The notes under the pieces are model-generated. The model made no database searches. It saw only the letters and a list, made by a program, of their open reading frames with translations, and was not told the origin of the DNA. 64,000 nt of DNA from Aliihoeflea sp023389195 (lineage in GTDB: Bacteria; Pseudomonadota; Alphaproteobacteria; Rhizobiales; Rhizobiaceae), in NCBI GenBank assembly GCA_023389195.1, contig JAEWET010000022.1:41277-105276 (forward strand), written 5' to 3'. Below, one piece after another: positions 18,653 to 26,814 of this stretch. Numbering within the stretch: position 1 is the stretch's first letter; each line of letters starts with the position of its first letter. The translations under genes and the position numbers were made by a program.

Positions 18653-18733
18653 GTTCGAAACCTCCTGAATTGGCCCTCTAGCGGGGCGACACCGGGAGTC
18701 ACGAAGGAGCGCGTCAAGAGTTTCAGGCCGAAT

Positions 18734-18787
18734 CAAAAAAACGGAGCCAAAAATGAAAATCGGCCGGCAAAGCCGACCGATCTTCAT
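18734..18787 (-). terminator. rho-independent terminator after the 43-residue lipoprotein gene
   Basis: A 16-bp imperfect stem (18772-18787 with 18753-18768, 14 of 16 matched, loop of three) is followed on the minus strand by a T-run and a second longer T-run at 18741-18735. It starts about 30 bases after the small ORF stop and separates it from the fasciclin gene. Confidence 0.8.
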
Positions 18788-18816
18788 GTCTCGAAAGGCC
18801 AGGAAGGCCGTTTCGT

Positions 18817-18948
18817 TTATTCGGCCGGCGCCGTCGTCGCCGGGGGCTCCGTCATGCCGGCCGGCTGATCCGTTCCCGCATCATCCGTGCACGCGGCCAT
18901 CGCCAGAAGTCCGAAAGCAATCAGCGGAAACGTCAAAATACGAAACAT
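18817..18948 (-). CDS. small lipoprotein, 43 residues
   Basis: Short gene found by reading the gap. ATG 18948 is preceded by GAGGTGAAGGAC; the product starts MFRILTFPLIAFGLLAMAAC, a textbook lipoprotein signal with lipobox LAMAAC (Cys20), followed by a 23-residue Thr/Pro/Ala-rich tail and TAA. It is closed by its own hairpin terminator. It lies between the anti-sigma gene and the fasciclin gene, same strand. I do not recognise a family for the mature peptide; a function is not inferable beyond membrane anchoring. Confidence 0.75.
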   Translation of the reverse strand: MFRILTFPLIAFGLLAMAACTDDAGTDQPAGMTEPPATTAPAE

Positions 18949-19085
18949 GTCCTTCACCTCAAATTCCATTGCATTCCCTACCCACCACCAAGGTAAGGAT
19001 CGAGATGAATTTGTCGACCGGAGTGGGATAAATTCGGATCAATTCTCAAAAGATGACGTGAAGCAACAATCTACTTCGAATTCGA

Positions 19086-19808
19086 TCAGATGCTGCGCAG
19101 ATCACCAAGAGCGACAACGGCACCGGTCGGCTGCCCGGTGGGCGAGCCGCCCTCCGGCTCGAGCGATACGGCCAGGACGGCGCCGGCTGCGAACTTCGTG
19201 CGCAACTCGTCGGAAGGCCGCACTTCGAGGTGATCGGCATCCGCGAGCACGCCGAGCGAGGCCGGTGCTTCGTCGCCTTCGATGACCCACAGTTCGAAAT
19301 CCTGGCCCGCGGCAGCGGCCCCGTCGAGGCGGGTCAGGCTGATCGTCGCATGCGTCTCGTCGTAGAGCGCCAGATAGCGCACGTCCGTCTCGGGATTTTC
19401 GAGCGAGGCGACGAAACGCTGTGACGGCGCCTCCTCGCCAGGCGGCTGCAGGTTCCAGCCGACGACCAGCGCCAAGGCGACCACCGAAGCAGCGGCCAGC
19501 CCCCGCCAGACCCCGAGACTGTTCCACCACGAAGCTCCGGCCCGCGGTGCCGGCGCGACGTCGCCCGCGAAGATGCGGCGGTCGAGAGCCTGCTTCAGCG
19601 AGGCCGGGGCTTCGAACGGCGCGTAGAAATCGCCGAGCGGCGACAGCCGCGCCTCCCATTCGTCGACCAGGCGCGCGAACATGATGTCGGCTTCGATGCG
19701 ACGCGCGACGTCCTGCCGCTCGGACGCCGGCAGCACGCCCAGAACGTACTCGGCGGCGAGCGCTTCGTCGCCTCCAAGTTCCGGTTCGTGATGGTCGGTC
19801 GGCGTCAT
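19086..19808 (-). CDS. RskA-type anti-sigma factor
   Basis: 240-residue single-pass inner-membrane anti-sigma factor. The N-terminal region (about 1-95; EALAAEYVLGVLPASERQDVA) is the sigma-binding zinc-less anti-sigma domain; a transmembrane segment follows at about 103-122 (GLAAASVVALALVVGW); the periplasmic part (about 125-240) is the RskA C-terminal domain, with the typical ISLTRLDGAAAAGQDFELWV region. The ATG overlaps the stop of the sigma gene by four bases (ATGA), as expected for a coupled sigma/anti-sigma pair. Regulated proteolysis is the usual release mechanism for the family. Confidence 0.9.
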   Translation of the reverse strand: MTPTDHHEPELGGDEALAAEYVLGVLPASERQDVARRIEADIMFARLVDEWEARLSPLGDFYAPFEAPASLKQALDRRIFAGDVAPAPRAGASWWNSLGVWRGLAAASVVALALVVGWNLQPPGEEAPSQRFVASLENPETDVRYLALYDETHATISLTRLDGAAAAGQDFELWVIEGDEAPASLGVLADADHLEVRPSDELRTKFAAGAVLAVSLEPEGGSPTGQPTGAVVALGDLRSI

Positions 19809-20344
19809 CTTTCCAGACAGTCCTTCAGCTTCATGAGGCTGCGGCGCAGCCAGGTTCGCATCGTGTTCAGCGGCACGCCATGGCGCTCCGCAAGTTCGGC
19901 ATAGCTCTCACCGACGAGATAGGCTCCGCGCACTGCGGCGGCCCGGTCGGTGTCCAGTTCTTCAAGGCAAAGATGGATACGCGCGCCCTCGTCGCCGGCA
20001 ACCGCGAGCGCCTCCGGCCCGGGGGTGGGGTCGGCGATCTCGGCGGCCTCGTCGAGCCCGGTCTGCTTCATCCGACGCGCCCTGATCCGGTCGATCGAAT
20101 GATTGCGCGCCACAGCCACCAGCCATGAAATCGGACTCAAGTCGGAGACGGCGAAGCGGTCGGCCTTGGTCCATATCTTGACGTAGACTTCCTGCAGCGC
20201 TTCCTCGGCTTCGGCCCGATCGTTCAAGACACGCAGGCACACGCCGAAAAGTTTCGCGCTCGTTTGCCGATAAAGCAAATCGAACGCTGCGCGGTCGCGC
20301 ATCGAGGTCCTGACGATCAGCTTCGAGATATCCGGCGGGGTCAT
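19805..20344 (-). CDS. ECF sigma factor (SigK/ECF19-like)
   Basis: 179-residue extracytoplasmic-function sigma factor. Region 2 spans about residues 15-85 (FDLLYRQTSAKLFGVCLRVL, then the AEEALQEVYVKIW region and the promoter-melting part around WLVAVARNHSIDRIR), and region 4 about 115-175 with a helix-turn-helix at YAELAERHGVPLNTMRTWLRR. The start ATG 20344 gives a normal family length; the frame is open another 102 codons into argB on the other strand, which is not credible. No Shine-Dalgarno is visible. It is coupled to the anti-sigma gene and divergent from argB (132-base gap). Confidence 0.9.
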   Translation of the reverse strand: MTPPDISKLIVRTSMRDRAAFDLLYRQTSAKLFGVCLRVLNDRAEAEEALQEVYVKIWTKADRFAVSDLSPISWLVAVARNHSIDRIRARRMKQTGLDEAAEIADPTPGPEALAVAGDEGARIHLCLEELDTDRAAAVRGAYLVGESYAELAERHGVPLNTMRTWLRRSLMKLKDCLER

Positions 20345-20476
20345 CTGGCACCAAACTAGCGGCCAGGTTCGGTTTTGCAACGCCTGATCGCATTTCCTTT
20401 CGGGCGGCGAAGGCGTTTGCCCGTTCCGACGAATGAAGCTAAACAGCCCCCGCCCCAATATCGTGCGAGGACGCCC

Positions 20477-21373
20477 ATGACCCCCGAGCAGCTCGGAACC
20501 GCCGAGGAACAGGCCCGACTCCTGTCCGCCGCCCTGCCCTACATGCAGCGCTACGAGAACAAGACGGTCGTGGTGAAATATGGCGGCCACGCCATGGGCA
20601 ATGTCGAACTCGGCCGCGCCTTCGCACGCGACATCGCGCTCCTGAAGCAATCAGGCGTCAACCCGATCGTCGTTCATGGCGGCGGGCCGCAGATCGGCGC
20701 CATGCTCGCCAAGATGGGCATCGAATCGAAGTTCGAAGGGGGCCTGCGCGTCACCGATCAGAAGACGGTCGAGATCGTCGAGATGGTCCTTGCCGGCTCC
20801 ATCAACAAGGAGATCGTCGCGCTCATCAATGCCGAGGGCGAGTGGGCGATCGGGCTTTGTGGCAAGGATGGCAACATGGTCTTCGCCGAAAAGGCGCGCA
20901 AGACCGTGAAGGACCCCGATTCCAACATCGAGCGCGCCATCGATCTCGGCTTCGTCGGCGAGCCGGTCGAGGTCGACCGGACGCTGCTGGACCTTCTCGC
21001 CCGCTCCGAGATGATCCCGGTCATCGCGCCGGTCGCGCCGGGCCGCGACGGTCATACCTACAACATCAACGCCGACACCTTCGCCGGCGCCATCGCCGGC
21101 GCGCTGGGTGCCTCGCGCCTCCTGTTCCTCACCGACGTTCCGGGCGTTCTCGACAAGGACGAGAACCTCATCGACGAACTGACCGTCAGCCAGGCCCGCC
21201 AGCTCATCGCCGACGGCACGATCTCGGGCGGCATGATCCCCAAGGTTGAAACCTGCATCGAGGCGATCGAACGGGGCGTCGAGGGCGTCGTCATTCTCAA
21301 TGGCAAGACGCCGCACGCGGTGCTGCTGGAGCTGTTCACCGAACATGGCGCGGGGACGCTGATCGTGCCGTAG
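20477..21373 (+). CDS. argB: acetylglutamate kinase
   Basis: 298-residue cytoplasmic enzyme of arginine synthesis that phosphorylates N-acetylglutamate. Typical amino-acid-kinase motifs are seen: VVVKYGGHAMG (about residue 32), VVHGGGPQIG (about 65), and the nucleotide-binding LLFLTDVPGVLDKD and GTISGGMIPKVETC segments near the C-terminus. The N-terminal extension before the kinase core is that of arginine-sensitive hexameric ArgB. ATG 20477 has GAGGA upstream. A toxin-antitoxin-like pair begins immediately after its stop. Confidence 0.97.
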   Translation: MTPEQLGTAEEQARLLSAALPYMQRYENKTVVVKYGGHAMGNVELGRAFARDIALLKQSGVNPIVVHGGGPQIGAMLAKMGIESKFEGGLRVTDQKTVEIVEMVLAGSINKEIVALINAEGEWAIGLCGKDGNMVFAEKARKTVKDPDSNIERAIDLGFVGEPVEVDRTLLDLLARSEMIPVIAPVAPGRDGHTYNINADTFAGAIAGALGASRLLFLTDVPGVLDKDENLIDELTVSQARQLIADGTISGGMIPKVETCIEAIERGVEGVVILNGKTPHAVLLELFTEHGAGTLIVP

Positions 21374-21443
21374 GCGACATTGCGTTATTGTAGCCCATAA
21401 GTGGTTAGACGCAGTTCGAGATCAAAATGCCAAGGGGCGGATA

Positions 21444-21656
21444 TTGATCCGCATCCGTCGAATGACGCTCGGCAATTTTGAAGATGTCTCCCCGGTCGGC
21501 GAAGGCGTGTCGGAGTTGCGTGTGCACTCAGGCCCGGGATACCGGGTCTATTTCGTGCGGCGCGGTGAGGAACTGATCATCCTTCTCGGTGGCGGCGACG
21601 AAAGCTCGCAAACCCGCGATATCGCTGCCGCAAAGACGCTGGCGAAGACCTTTTGA
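21444..21656 (+). CDS. RelE/HigB-family toxin, N-terminus apparently without a normal start
   Basis: Toxin of the HigB 'addiction module killer' family (mRNA interferase fold): VGEGVSELRVHSGPGYRVYF and LLGGGDESSQTRDIAAAK are the family signatures. From TTG 21444 (AAGGGG six bases upstream) the product is only 70 residues, while relatives have about 95-100. The missing helix is encoded in the same frame just upstream (KWLDAVRDQNAKGRI, 21399-21443), yet between the in-frame stop at 21360 and base 21444 there is no ATG, GTG or TTG; an ATT at 21387 would be the only near option. It is therefore either degraded or starts unusually. The antitoxin gene follows after ten bases. Confidence 0.65.
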   Translation: MIRIRRMTLGNFEDVSPVGEGVSELRVHSGPGYRVYFVRRGEELIILLGGGDESSQTRDIAAAKTLAKTF

Positions 21657-21666
21657 GGAAAATCAG

Positions 21667-21963
21667 ATGTCGCTTGATCTCAAGCCCTGGGACGCCGCCG
21701 ATCACCTTAATGACGAGGGGGCGATCCTCGCCTATCTCGAGGCGGCTGTCGAAGATGGTGATCCGGCGCTGATCGCGGCTGCCATCGGCGATGTCGCGCG
21801 CGCAAAGGGGATGACCGAGGTGGCCATGGAAGCGGGACTGTCGCGCGAAAGCCTCTACAAGTCACTGAGTGCCGACGGCAACCCATCTTTCGCGACCGTT
21901 CTGAAGGTCCTGCGTGCACTCGATATAGACCTGTCATTCAAGCGCCACGTCTCGGCCGCCTAA
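21667..21963 (+). CDS. HigA-type antitoxin (addiction module antidote, HTH)
   Basis: 98-residue antitoxin partner of the preceding HigB-like toxin. It begins MSLDLKPWDAADHL, continues with EGAILAYLEAAVEDGDPALI and has a helix-turn-helix (VAMEAGLSRESLYKSLSADG, about residues 57-76) for DNA binding and autoregulation. ATG 21667 has GAGGAA eight bases upstream; an in-frame upstream ATG overlaps the toxin gene and is not needed. Unlike the toxin it looks complete. Its last four bases overlap the stop of the converging EamA gene. Confidence 0.85.
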   Translation: MSLDLKPWDAADHLNDEGAILAYLEAAVEDGDPALIAAAIGDVARAKGMTEVAMEAGLSRESLYKSLSADGNPSFATVLKVLRALDIDLSFKRHVSAA

Positions 21964-22865
21964 CCCACCAGCACAAGAACCATGATCCCCGCCACGATCA
22001 GAGCGCAGCCGGCGATTTCGATGCGGTTGATGGCTTCCTTGAAGAAGAAGACCGACGCGGCGAGGGTGAACAGCATCTCGATTTGGGCCAGCGCCTTGAC
22101 GACGGCAGCCTGCTGCAGCGTCATCGCCATGAACCAGCCGAAGGACGCGGTCGCGCCCATGAGGCCCGTGAAAAGCGACGGCTTCCAGGCGCGCCGGATG
22201 CGGCTGATCTCGGCGCGGTCCTTCCACAGCATCCACGCTGCCATGATCGCGGTCTGGAAGGTGATGACGACGGCGAGCGTCACCGCTGCCTGCATCATGA
22301 AGTTCGGGCCGCCGAGCGAGAGCGAGGCGGCACGGTAGGCGACGGCCGAAATGCCGAAGGCGGTGCCCGAGGCAAGGCCGATCAGCGCGTTGCGCGCCAT
22401 CACGGACGTCACCAGATTGCGCCAGGTGATCTGCATGTGCGCGACCGAAATCAGCATCACGCCGAAGACGCTGATGGCGATGGCGGCGAGCGTTCCGGCC
22501 GTGACGCGCTCGCCGAAGAAGATCAGCGCGAAAAGCGCGGCCTGCGCCGGCTCGGTGCGCGAATAGGCGGTGCCGACCGCGAAATTGCGAAACGAGAACA
22601 GGTGGATCAAGAGGAAGGTCGCGGTGATCTGGCCGATCGCGCCGACCACGACCCACGCTGCGAAGGTCGCGTTCAGCGCCGGCAGGTCGAAGCCGGCGAT
22701 GCCGTGCAGTCCGGCAACGAAGGCGAGCGCGAAGGGCAGGCCGAAGCCGAAGCGCACGAAGGTCGCGCCGGTCGTTCCCATGACGCTCTTCAGATGCTTC
22801 TGGCCGGCCGACCGCAAATTCTGCAGGAATGCGGCCGCGATGGTGATGGGAATCCAAAGTTCCAT
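21960..22865 (-). CDS. EamA/DMT-family transporter
   Basis: 301-residue inner-membrane protein with ten hydrophobic segments and two EamA repeats; the second half has MAMTLQQAAVVKALAQIEMLF followed by FFFKEAINRIEIAG, the usual end of a drug/metabolite transporter repeat. The family exports amino acids or small metabolites; the substrate here is unknown. ATG 22865 has AGGGGG upstream; 15 further codons upstream are open but not convincing. Confidence 0.85.
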   Translation of the reverse strand: MELWIPITIAAAFLQNLRSAGQKHLKSVMGTTGATFVRFGFGLPFALAFVAGLHGIAGFDLPALNATFAAWVVVGAIGQITATFLLIHLFSFRNFAVGTAYSRTEPAQAALFALIFFGERVTAGTLAAIAISVFGVMLISVAHMQITWRNLVTSVMARNALIGLASGTAFGISAVAYRAASLSLGGPNFMMQAAVTLAVVITFQTAIMAAWMLWKDRAEISRIRRAWKPSLFTGLMGATASFGWFMAMTLQQAAVVKALAQIEMLFTLAASVFFFKEAINRIEIAGCALIVAGIMVLVLVG

Positions 22866-22957
22866 GTCGCCCCCTGACGCGAGAGCGGCTAGGGCATAAA
22901 GCGTCGGCACGCAAGCCGGGCGTTGCGCTTCGTCATTTGCTGCGCCACAAGCAGGCC

Positions 22958-23662
22958 ATGACCAATCTTCCCGATCCCGCCCGCTTCGCCCATGTCACGG
23001 ACTGGGTGTTCGACCTCGACAACACGCTCTATCCGCACCACACGAACCTGTTCGCGCAGATCGACGTGCGAATGACGCGCTATATCAGCGAGCTTCTGAC
23101 GCTTCCGTCGGATGAGGCGCGGCTGATGCAGAAGGAGCTCTACAAGGAGTACGGGACGACGATGAAGGGGCTGATGGAGCGCCATTCCATCGATCCGGAC
23201 GATTTCCTGCAGAAGGTCCACGACATCGACTATTCGCCGGTCGAGGCCTCGCCCGAACTCGGCGCGGCGATCTCAGCGCTGCCGGGCCGCAAATTCATCT
23301 TCACCAATGGCGACCGCAAGCATGCCGAGAACACGGCCCGGAGGCTCGGCATTCTCGACCATTTCGACGACATTTTCGACATCGTGGCGGCCGGGCTCAA
23401 TCCGAAACCGGCCCGCGCGACCTACGATACGTTCGTGGCCCTGCACGACGTGGTGGGGCCGAATGCGGCGATGTTCGAGGATCTGGCGCGCAATCTCCAC
23501 GTGCCGAAGGCGCTCGGTATGACGACCGTCCTCGTCGTGCCAAACAATTTCGAGCCGACCTTCGCGGAAGTCTGGGAACAGGACCCGGACCACGAGGACG
23601 ACGTCGATTACGTCACCGACGATCTGACGTCGTTCCTGACCTCGATCCTGGCGAAGCGCTAA
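22958..23662 (+). CDS. pyrimidine 5'-nucleotidase (HAD superfamily)
   Basis: 234-residue HAD hydrolase. Motif I DLDNTLYP (nucleophile Asp, about residue 19-26), motif II FTNGDRKHAENT (about 115) and motifs III/IV around NPKPARATYD and MFEDLARNL match the pyrimidine 5'-nucleotidase/SDT1-like subgroup found next to dapD in many Hyphomicrobiales. It dephosphorylates UMP/CMP-type nucleotides in the family. ATG 22958 preferred to an in-frame TTG at 22937. Confidence 0.88.
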   Translation: MTNLPDPARFAHVTDWVFDLDNTLYPHHTNLFAQIDVRMTRYISELLTLPSDEARLMQKELYKEYGTTMKGLMERHSIDPDDFLQKVHDIDYSPVEASPELGAAISALPGRKFIFTNGDRKHAENTARRLGILDHFDDIFDIVAAGLNPKPARATYDTFVALHDVVGPNAAMFEDLARNLHVPKALGMTTVLVVPNNFEPTFAEVWEQDPDHEDDVDYVTDDLTSFLTSILAKR

Positions 23663-23925
23663 ACACGCGGGTCTGAGGTGCGGTCAGGGACGGGGTCGAC
23701 CGCGTCGTCCGGGTTGGCGCCGGCGCTGCGCGAAGGCGGCAGGTTGCCGAGTTGCTCGGCGCTCGACACGCCAGGCCGCTTGTCCTTGTCGAACTCGCCA
23801 TCCTTGCGCTCGGTCTCGTCGGGAAGCGAATCCTGCGGATGCTCGTCAGGCTGTTCGGCGTGGCCGAGGTCTTTTTCCTGCTGATGCTTGATGACGTCGT
23901 CGTCGGTGCTGGTGCGTCCGCCCAT
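23659..23925 (-). CDS. hypothetical small acidic, disordered protein
   Basis: 88-residue product, very rich in Asp, Glu, Pro, Ser and Lys, with no hydrophobic core and no known motif. It is a real gene by context: ATG 23925 is preceded by AAAGGAG at eight bases, and it fills exactly the space up to the nucleotidase gene, sharing four bases with that gene's stop on the opposite strand. It is probably intrinsically disordered. I do not recognise a function. Confidence 0.65.
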   Translation of the reverse strand: MGGRTSTDDDVIKHQQEKDLGHAEQPDEHPQDSLPDETERKDGEFDKDKRPGVSSAEQLGNLPPSRSAGANPDDAVDPVPDRTSDPRV

Positions 23926-23975
23926 GACAATTCTCCTTTGGGGGAGAAACGCCGCTAGCGCCGCGCCTGTTCCGC

Positions 23976-24512
23976 TCAGTGGCGGTGCGCCTTGATCATT
24001 GCCGGCTCGCGAACCGGAAACTGCAGCACCACCGAGCCCGCCTTCTCGAACTCCAGCGTCAGTTCGATCTCGTCCTCGGCGACCAGCGCCTCGTCGATGC
24101 CGGTCAGCATGAAATGCAGCCCGCCCGGCTTGAATTCGACCCTGTCACCCGGTCCGATCTCGATGCCGCCTTCCACCGGCCGCATCTTCATGACCCCGTT
24201 CTCGACCGCCATCTCGTGCATCTCGACGCGCCTTGCGGCGAGCGCGGTCGCGCCAATGAGCCGGTCGGCCGTCTCGCCGCGATTGAGGATCGACAGATAG
24301 GCCGCCGCCACCTTCTGGCCGGGCTGCATCGCCGGCACCCATGCGCCCGAAAGCTGCAGGTCGTCGGCCATCACCGTGTCGAGATCGACGCAGCCCGCCA
24401 CGTCGAAGACCTGCCCCTCCAAGCACTCCTCGTCGGCGGCGAAGGCGGGGGCGGCAAGCGCAGATAGGGCGACACAGGCGGCCACAATCAGCCGAAACGG
24501 GACGAGAATCAT
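23976..24512 (-). CDS. periplasmic copper chaperone PCuAC-like protein
   Basis: 178-residue exported protein: Sec signal peptide (to about residue 25, APAFA), a short Cys-containing stretch (DEECLEGQVFDVAGCVDLD) and a PCuA(C) domain with copper ligands in the order RVEMHEM ... MKMRPVEGG ... GGLHFML, the H(M)X10MX21HXM pattern. PCuAC proteins pass copper to the CuA/CuB site of cytochrome oxidases. It starts 21 bases after the LOG gene stop, so they may be cotranscribed. Confidence 0.88.
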   Translation of the reverse strand: MILVPFRLIVAACVALSALAAPAFAADEECLEGQVFDVAGCVDLDTVMADDLQLSGAWVPAMQPGQKVAAAYLSILNRGETADRLIGATALAARRVEMHEMAVENGVMKMRPVEGGIEIGPGDRVEFKPGGLHFMLTGIDEALVAEDEIELTLEFEKAGSVVLQFPVREPAMIKAHRH

Positions 24513-24533
24513 GATGCGAAGGTCCTTTCCGAC

Positions 24534-25385
24534 CTATTTTCCACCGTCGATCTCATAGAAACGCGCAATCACGTCCCAGGCTTCCTGCGCGGTGTCGACG
24601 AAATCGATGATATCTTGGTCCCCGGGCGAAATCGTGCCCTGTTCGGCAAGAAAGTTGAGGTCGACCGCCCGCTCCCAGAAGGACTTGCCGAAGCAGATCA
24701 CCGGGACGCGTTCCATGCGGCCGGTCTGGATCAAGGTCAGCGTCTCGAAGAACTCGTCCATCGTGCCGAAGCCGCCGGGGAATACGGCCACGGCCTTGGC
24801 GCGCATGACGAAGTGCATCTTGCGGATCGCGAAATAGTGGAAATTGAAGCAGAGTTCCGGCGTCACGTAGGGGTTCGGCGCCTGCTCATGCGGGAGGACG
24901 ATGTTGAGGCCGATCGAGGGCGCGTCGACATCGGTCGCGCCGCGGTTGCCGGCTTCCATGACGCCTGGCCCGCCGCCGGTGACGACGACGAATTCGCGGT
25001 AGCCGTAGCTGGCCGAATGCTGCGAGCAGAGGCGGGCGAATTCGCGGGCCTCGTCGTAATATTTCGCATTGGCCAGGAGGTTCTTCTTCTGCACCTCGTT
25101 CTTTGCCGCCCATGCCTCGCCGCCCGGCTCGGGAATGCGCGCGCCGCCGAACAGGATCACGGTCGATTCGATGCCGCGCTCCGCCAGCACCATATCGGGC
25201 TTCAACAGTTCGAGTTGTAGACGGACCGGGCGCAATTCGCGCCGGGTCATGAACTCCTCGTCGTCCCAGGCCAGCCGATAGGTCGGCGCGCGCGTTTGCG
25301 GCGTATCCGGCACGCTCTTGGCGCGTTCGCGATCCTCGTCCGAATGCGGCAGAGGCGACCAGTCGTTCTTTTTCGTCCGTTGCAT
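24534..25385 (-). CDS. LOG-family protein (TIGR00730-type, lysine decarboxylase-like fold)
   Basis: 283-residue protein with a Rossmann-like LOG domain: FGGARIPEPGG (about 75), VVTGGGPGVMEAGNRG (about 130-145) and the active-site motif PGGFGTMDEFFE (about 200-211). Relatives either release cytokinin bases from nucleoside monophosphates or hydrolyse nucleotides; this longer bacterial form has an extra N-terminal 60 residues and its substrate is uncertain. ATG 25385 gives MQRTKKND. Divergent from dapD. Confidence 0.88.
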   Translation of the reverse strand: MQRTKKNDWSPLPHSDEDRERAKSVPDTPQTRAPTYRLAWDDEEFMTRRELRPVRLQLELLKPDMVLAERGIESTVILFGGARIPEPGGEAWAAKNEVQKKNLLANAKYYDEAREFARLCSQHSASYGYREFVVVTGGGPGVMEAGNRGATDVDAPSIGLNIVLPHEQAPNPYVTPELCFNFHYFAIRKMHFVMRAKAVAVFPGGFGTMDEFFETLTLIQTGRMERVPVICFGKSFWERAVDLNFLAEQGTISPGDQDIIDFVDTAQEAWDVIARFYEIDGGK

Positions 25386-25574
25386 GAAAGCCGAATACCC
25401 CAATCTTGCGCAACGCGCTTCGCGCCCGTCCAATTCACCCAGTCAAACCATGAAATGGCGGCGCTTGCACGTGGCTTGCGCCGATACCGCGCTTGGCCTA
25501 GTTTCCGCGCCGACCGGGAGCCGCCCACAACCCAGTGATGAGTGGCCTTCACACTTATGCAATGGAGCAAATTG

Positions 25575-26429
<855 letters not shown>

Positions 26430-26433
26430 TCCG

Positions 26434-26802
26434 GTGAACCAGTTTCCGATCCTCTGGCTGTTCTTCGGCCTCAAGGGACGCATCAGCCGCGTCGCCTTCC
26501 TGCTCGGCGGCCTGATGATGACGGTCGTCACCTTCTTCGTGCTCTATCGCATGTCGGTCGCGGAAGAGGTCGGGCAGGGCTTCGAATTCTGGAACTCCGT
26601 CCTCGGCGTCGTCGTCTTCGTGTCGCTCTGGTGCCAGGCGGCGCTCGCCGCCAAGCGGCTGCACGACATCGGACGGCCGGGGCTTTTCGCCGTCGCGATG
26701 TTCGTCCCGCTGATCAACTTCATCGCCTTCATCGCGCTGTGCGTCATTCCCGGCGAGCGCGGCCCGAACAAGTATGGCGCGGCGACCAACGCGCCCAGCT
26801 AA
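26434..26802 (+). CDS. DUF805 membrane protein
   Basis: 122-residue protein with four hydrophobic segments; WLFFGLKGRISRVAFLLGG at the start and AAKRLHDIGRPGLFAV in the middle are DUF805 hallmarks. The start is GTG 26434, four bases after the dapD stop. It sits between dapD and dapE, 12 bases before dapE, so it belongs to the same operon. The function of the family is unknown. Confidence 0.85.
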   Translation: MNQFPILWLFFGLKGRISRVAFLLGGLMMTVVTFFVLYRMSVAEEVGQGFEFWNSVLGVVVFVSLWCQAALAAKRLHDIGRPGLFAVAMFVPLINFIAFIALCVIPGERGPNKYGAATNAPS

Positions 26803-26814
26803 AGCGAGACGAGC

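Noticed and set aside
18653..18716. TTGACG before the fasciclin gene as a sigma-70 or heat-shock promoter
   Set aside because: No acceptable -10 element at a correct distance; an ECF-type promoter is more likely but I could not find a motif shared with the sigma gene upstream region.
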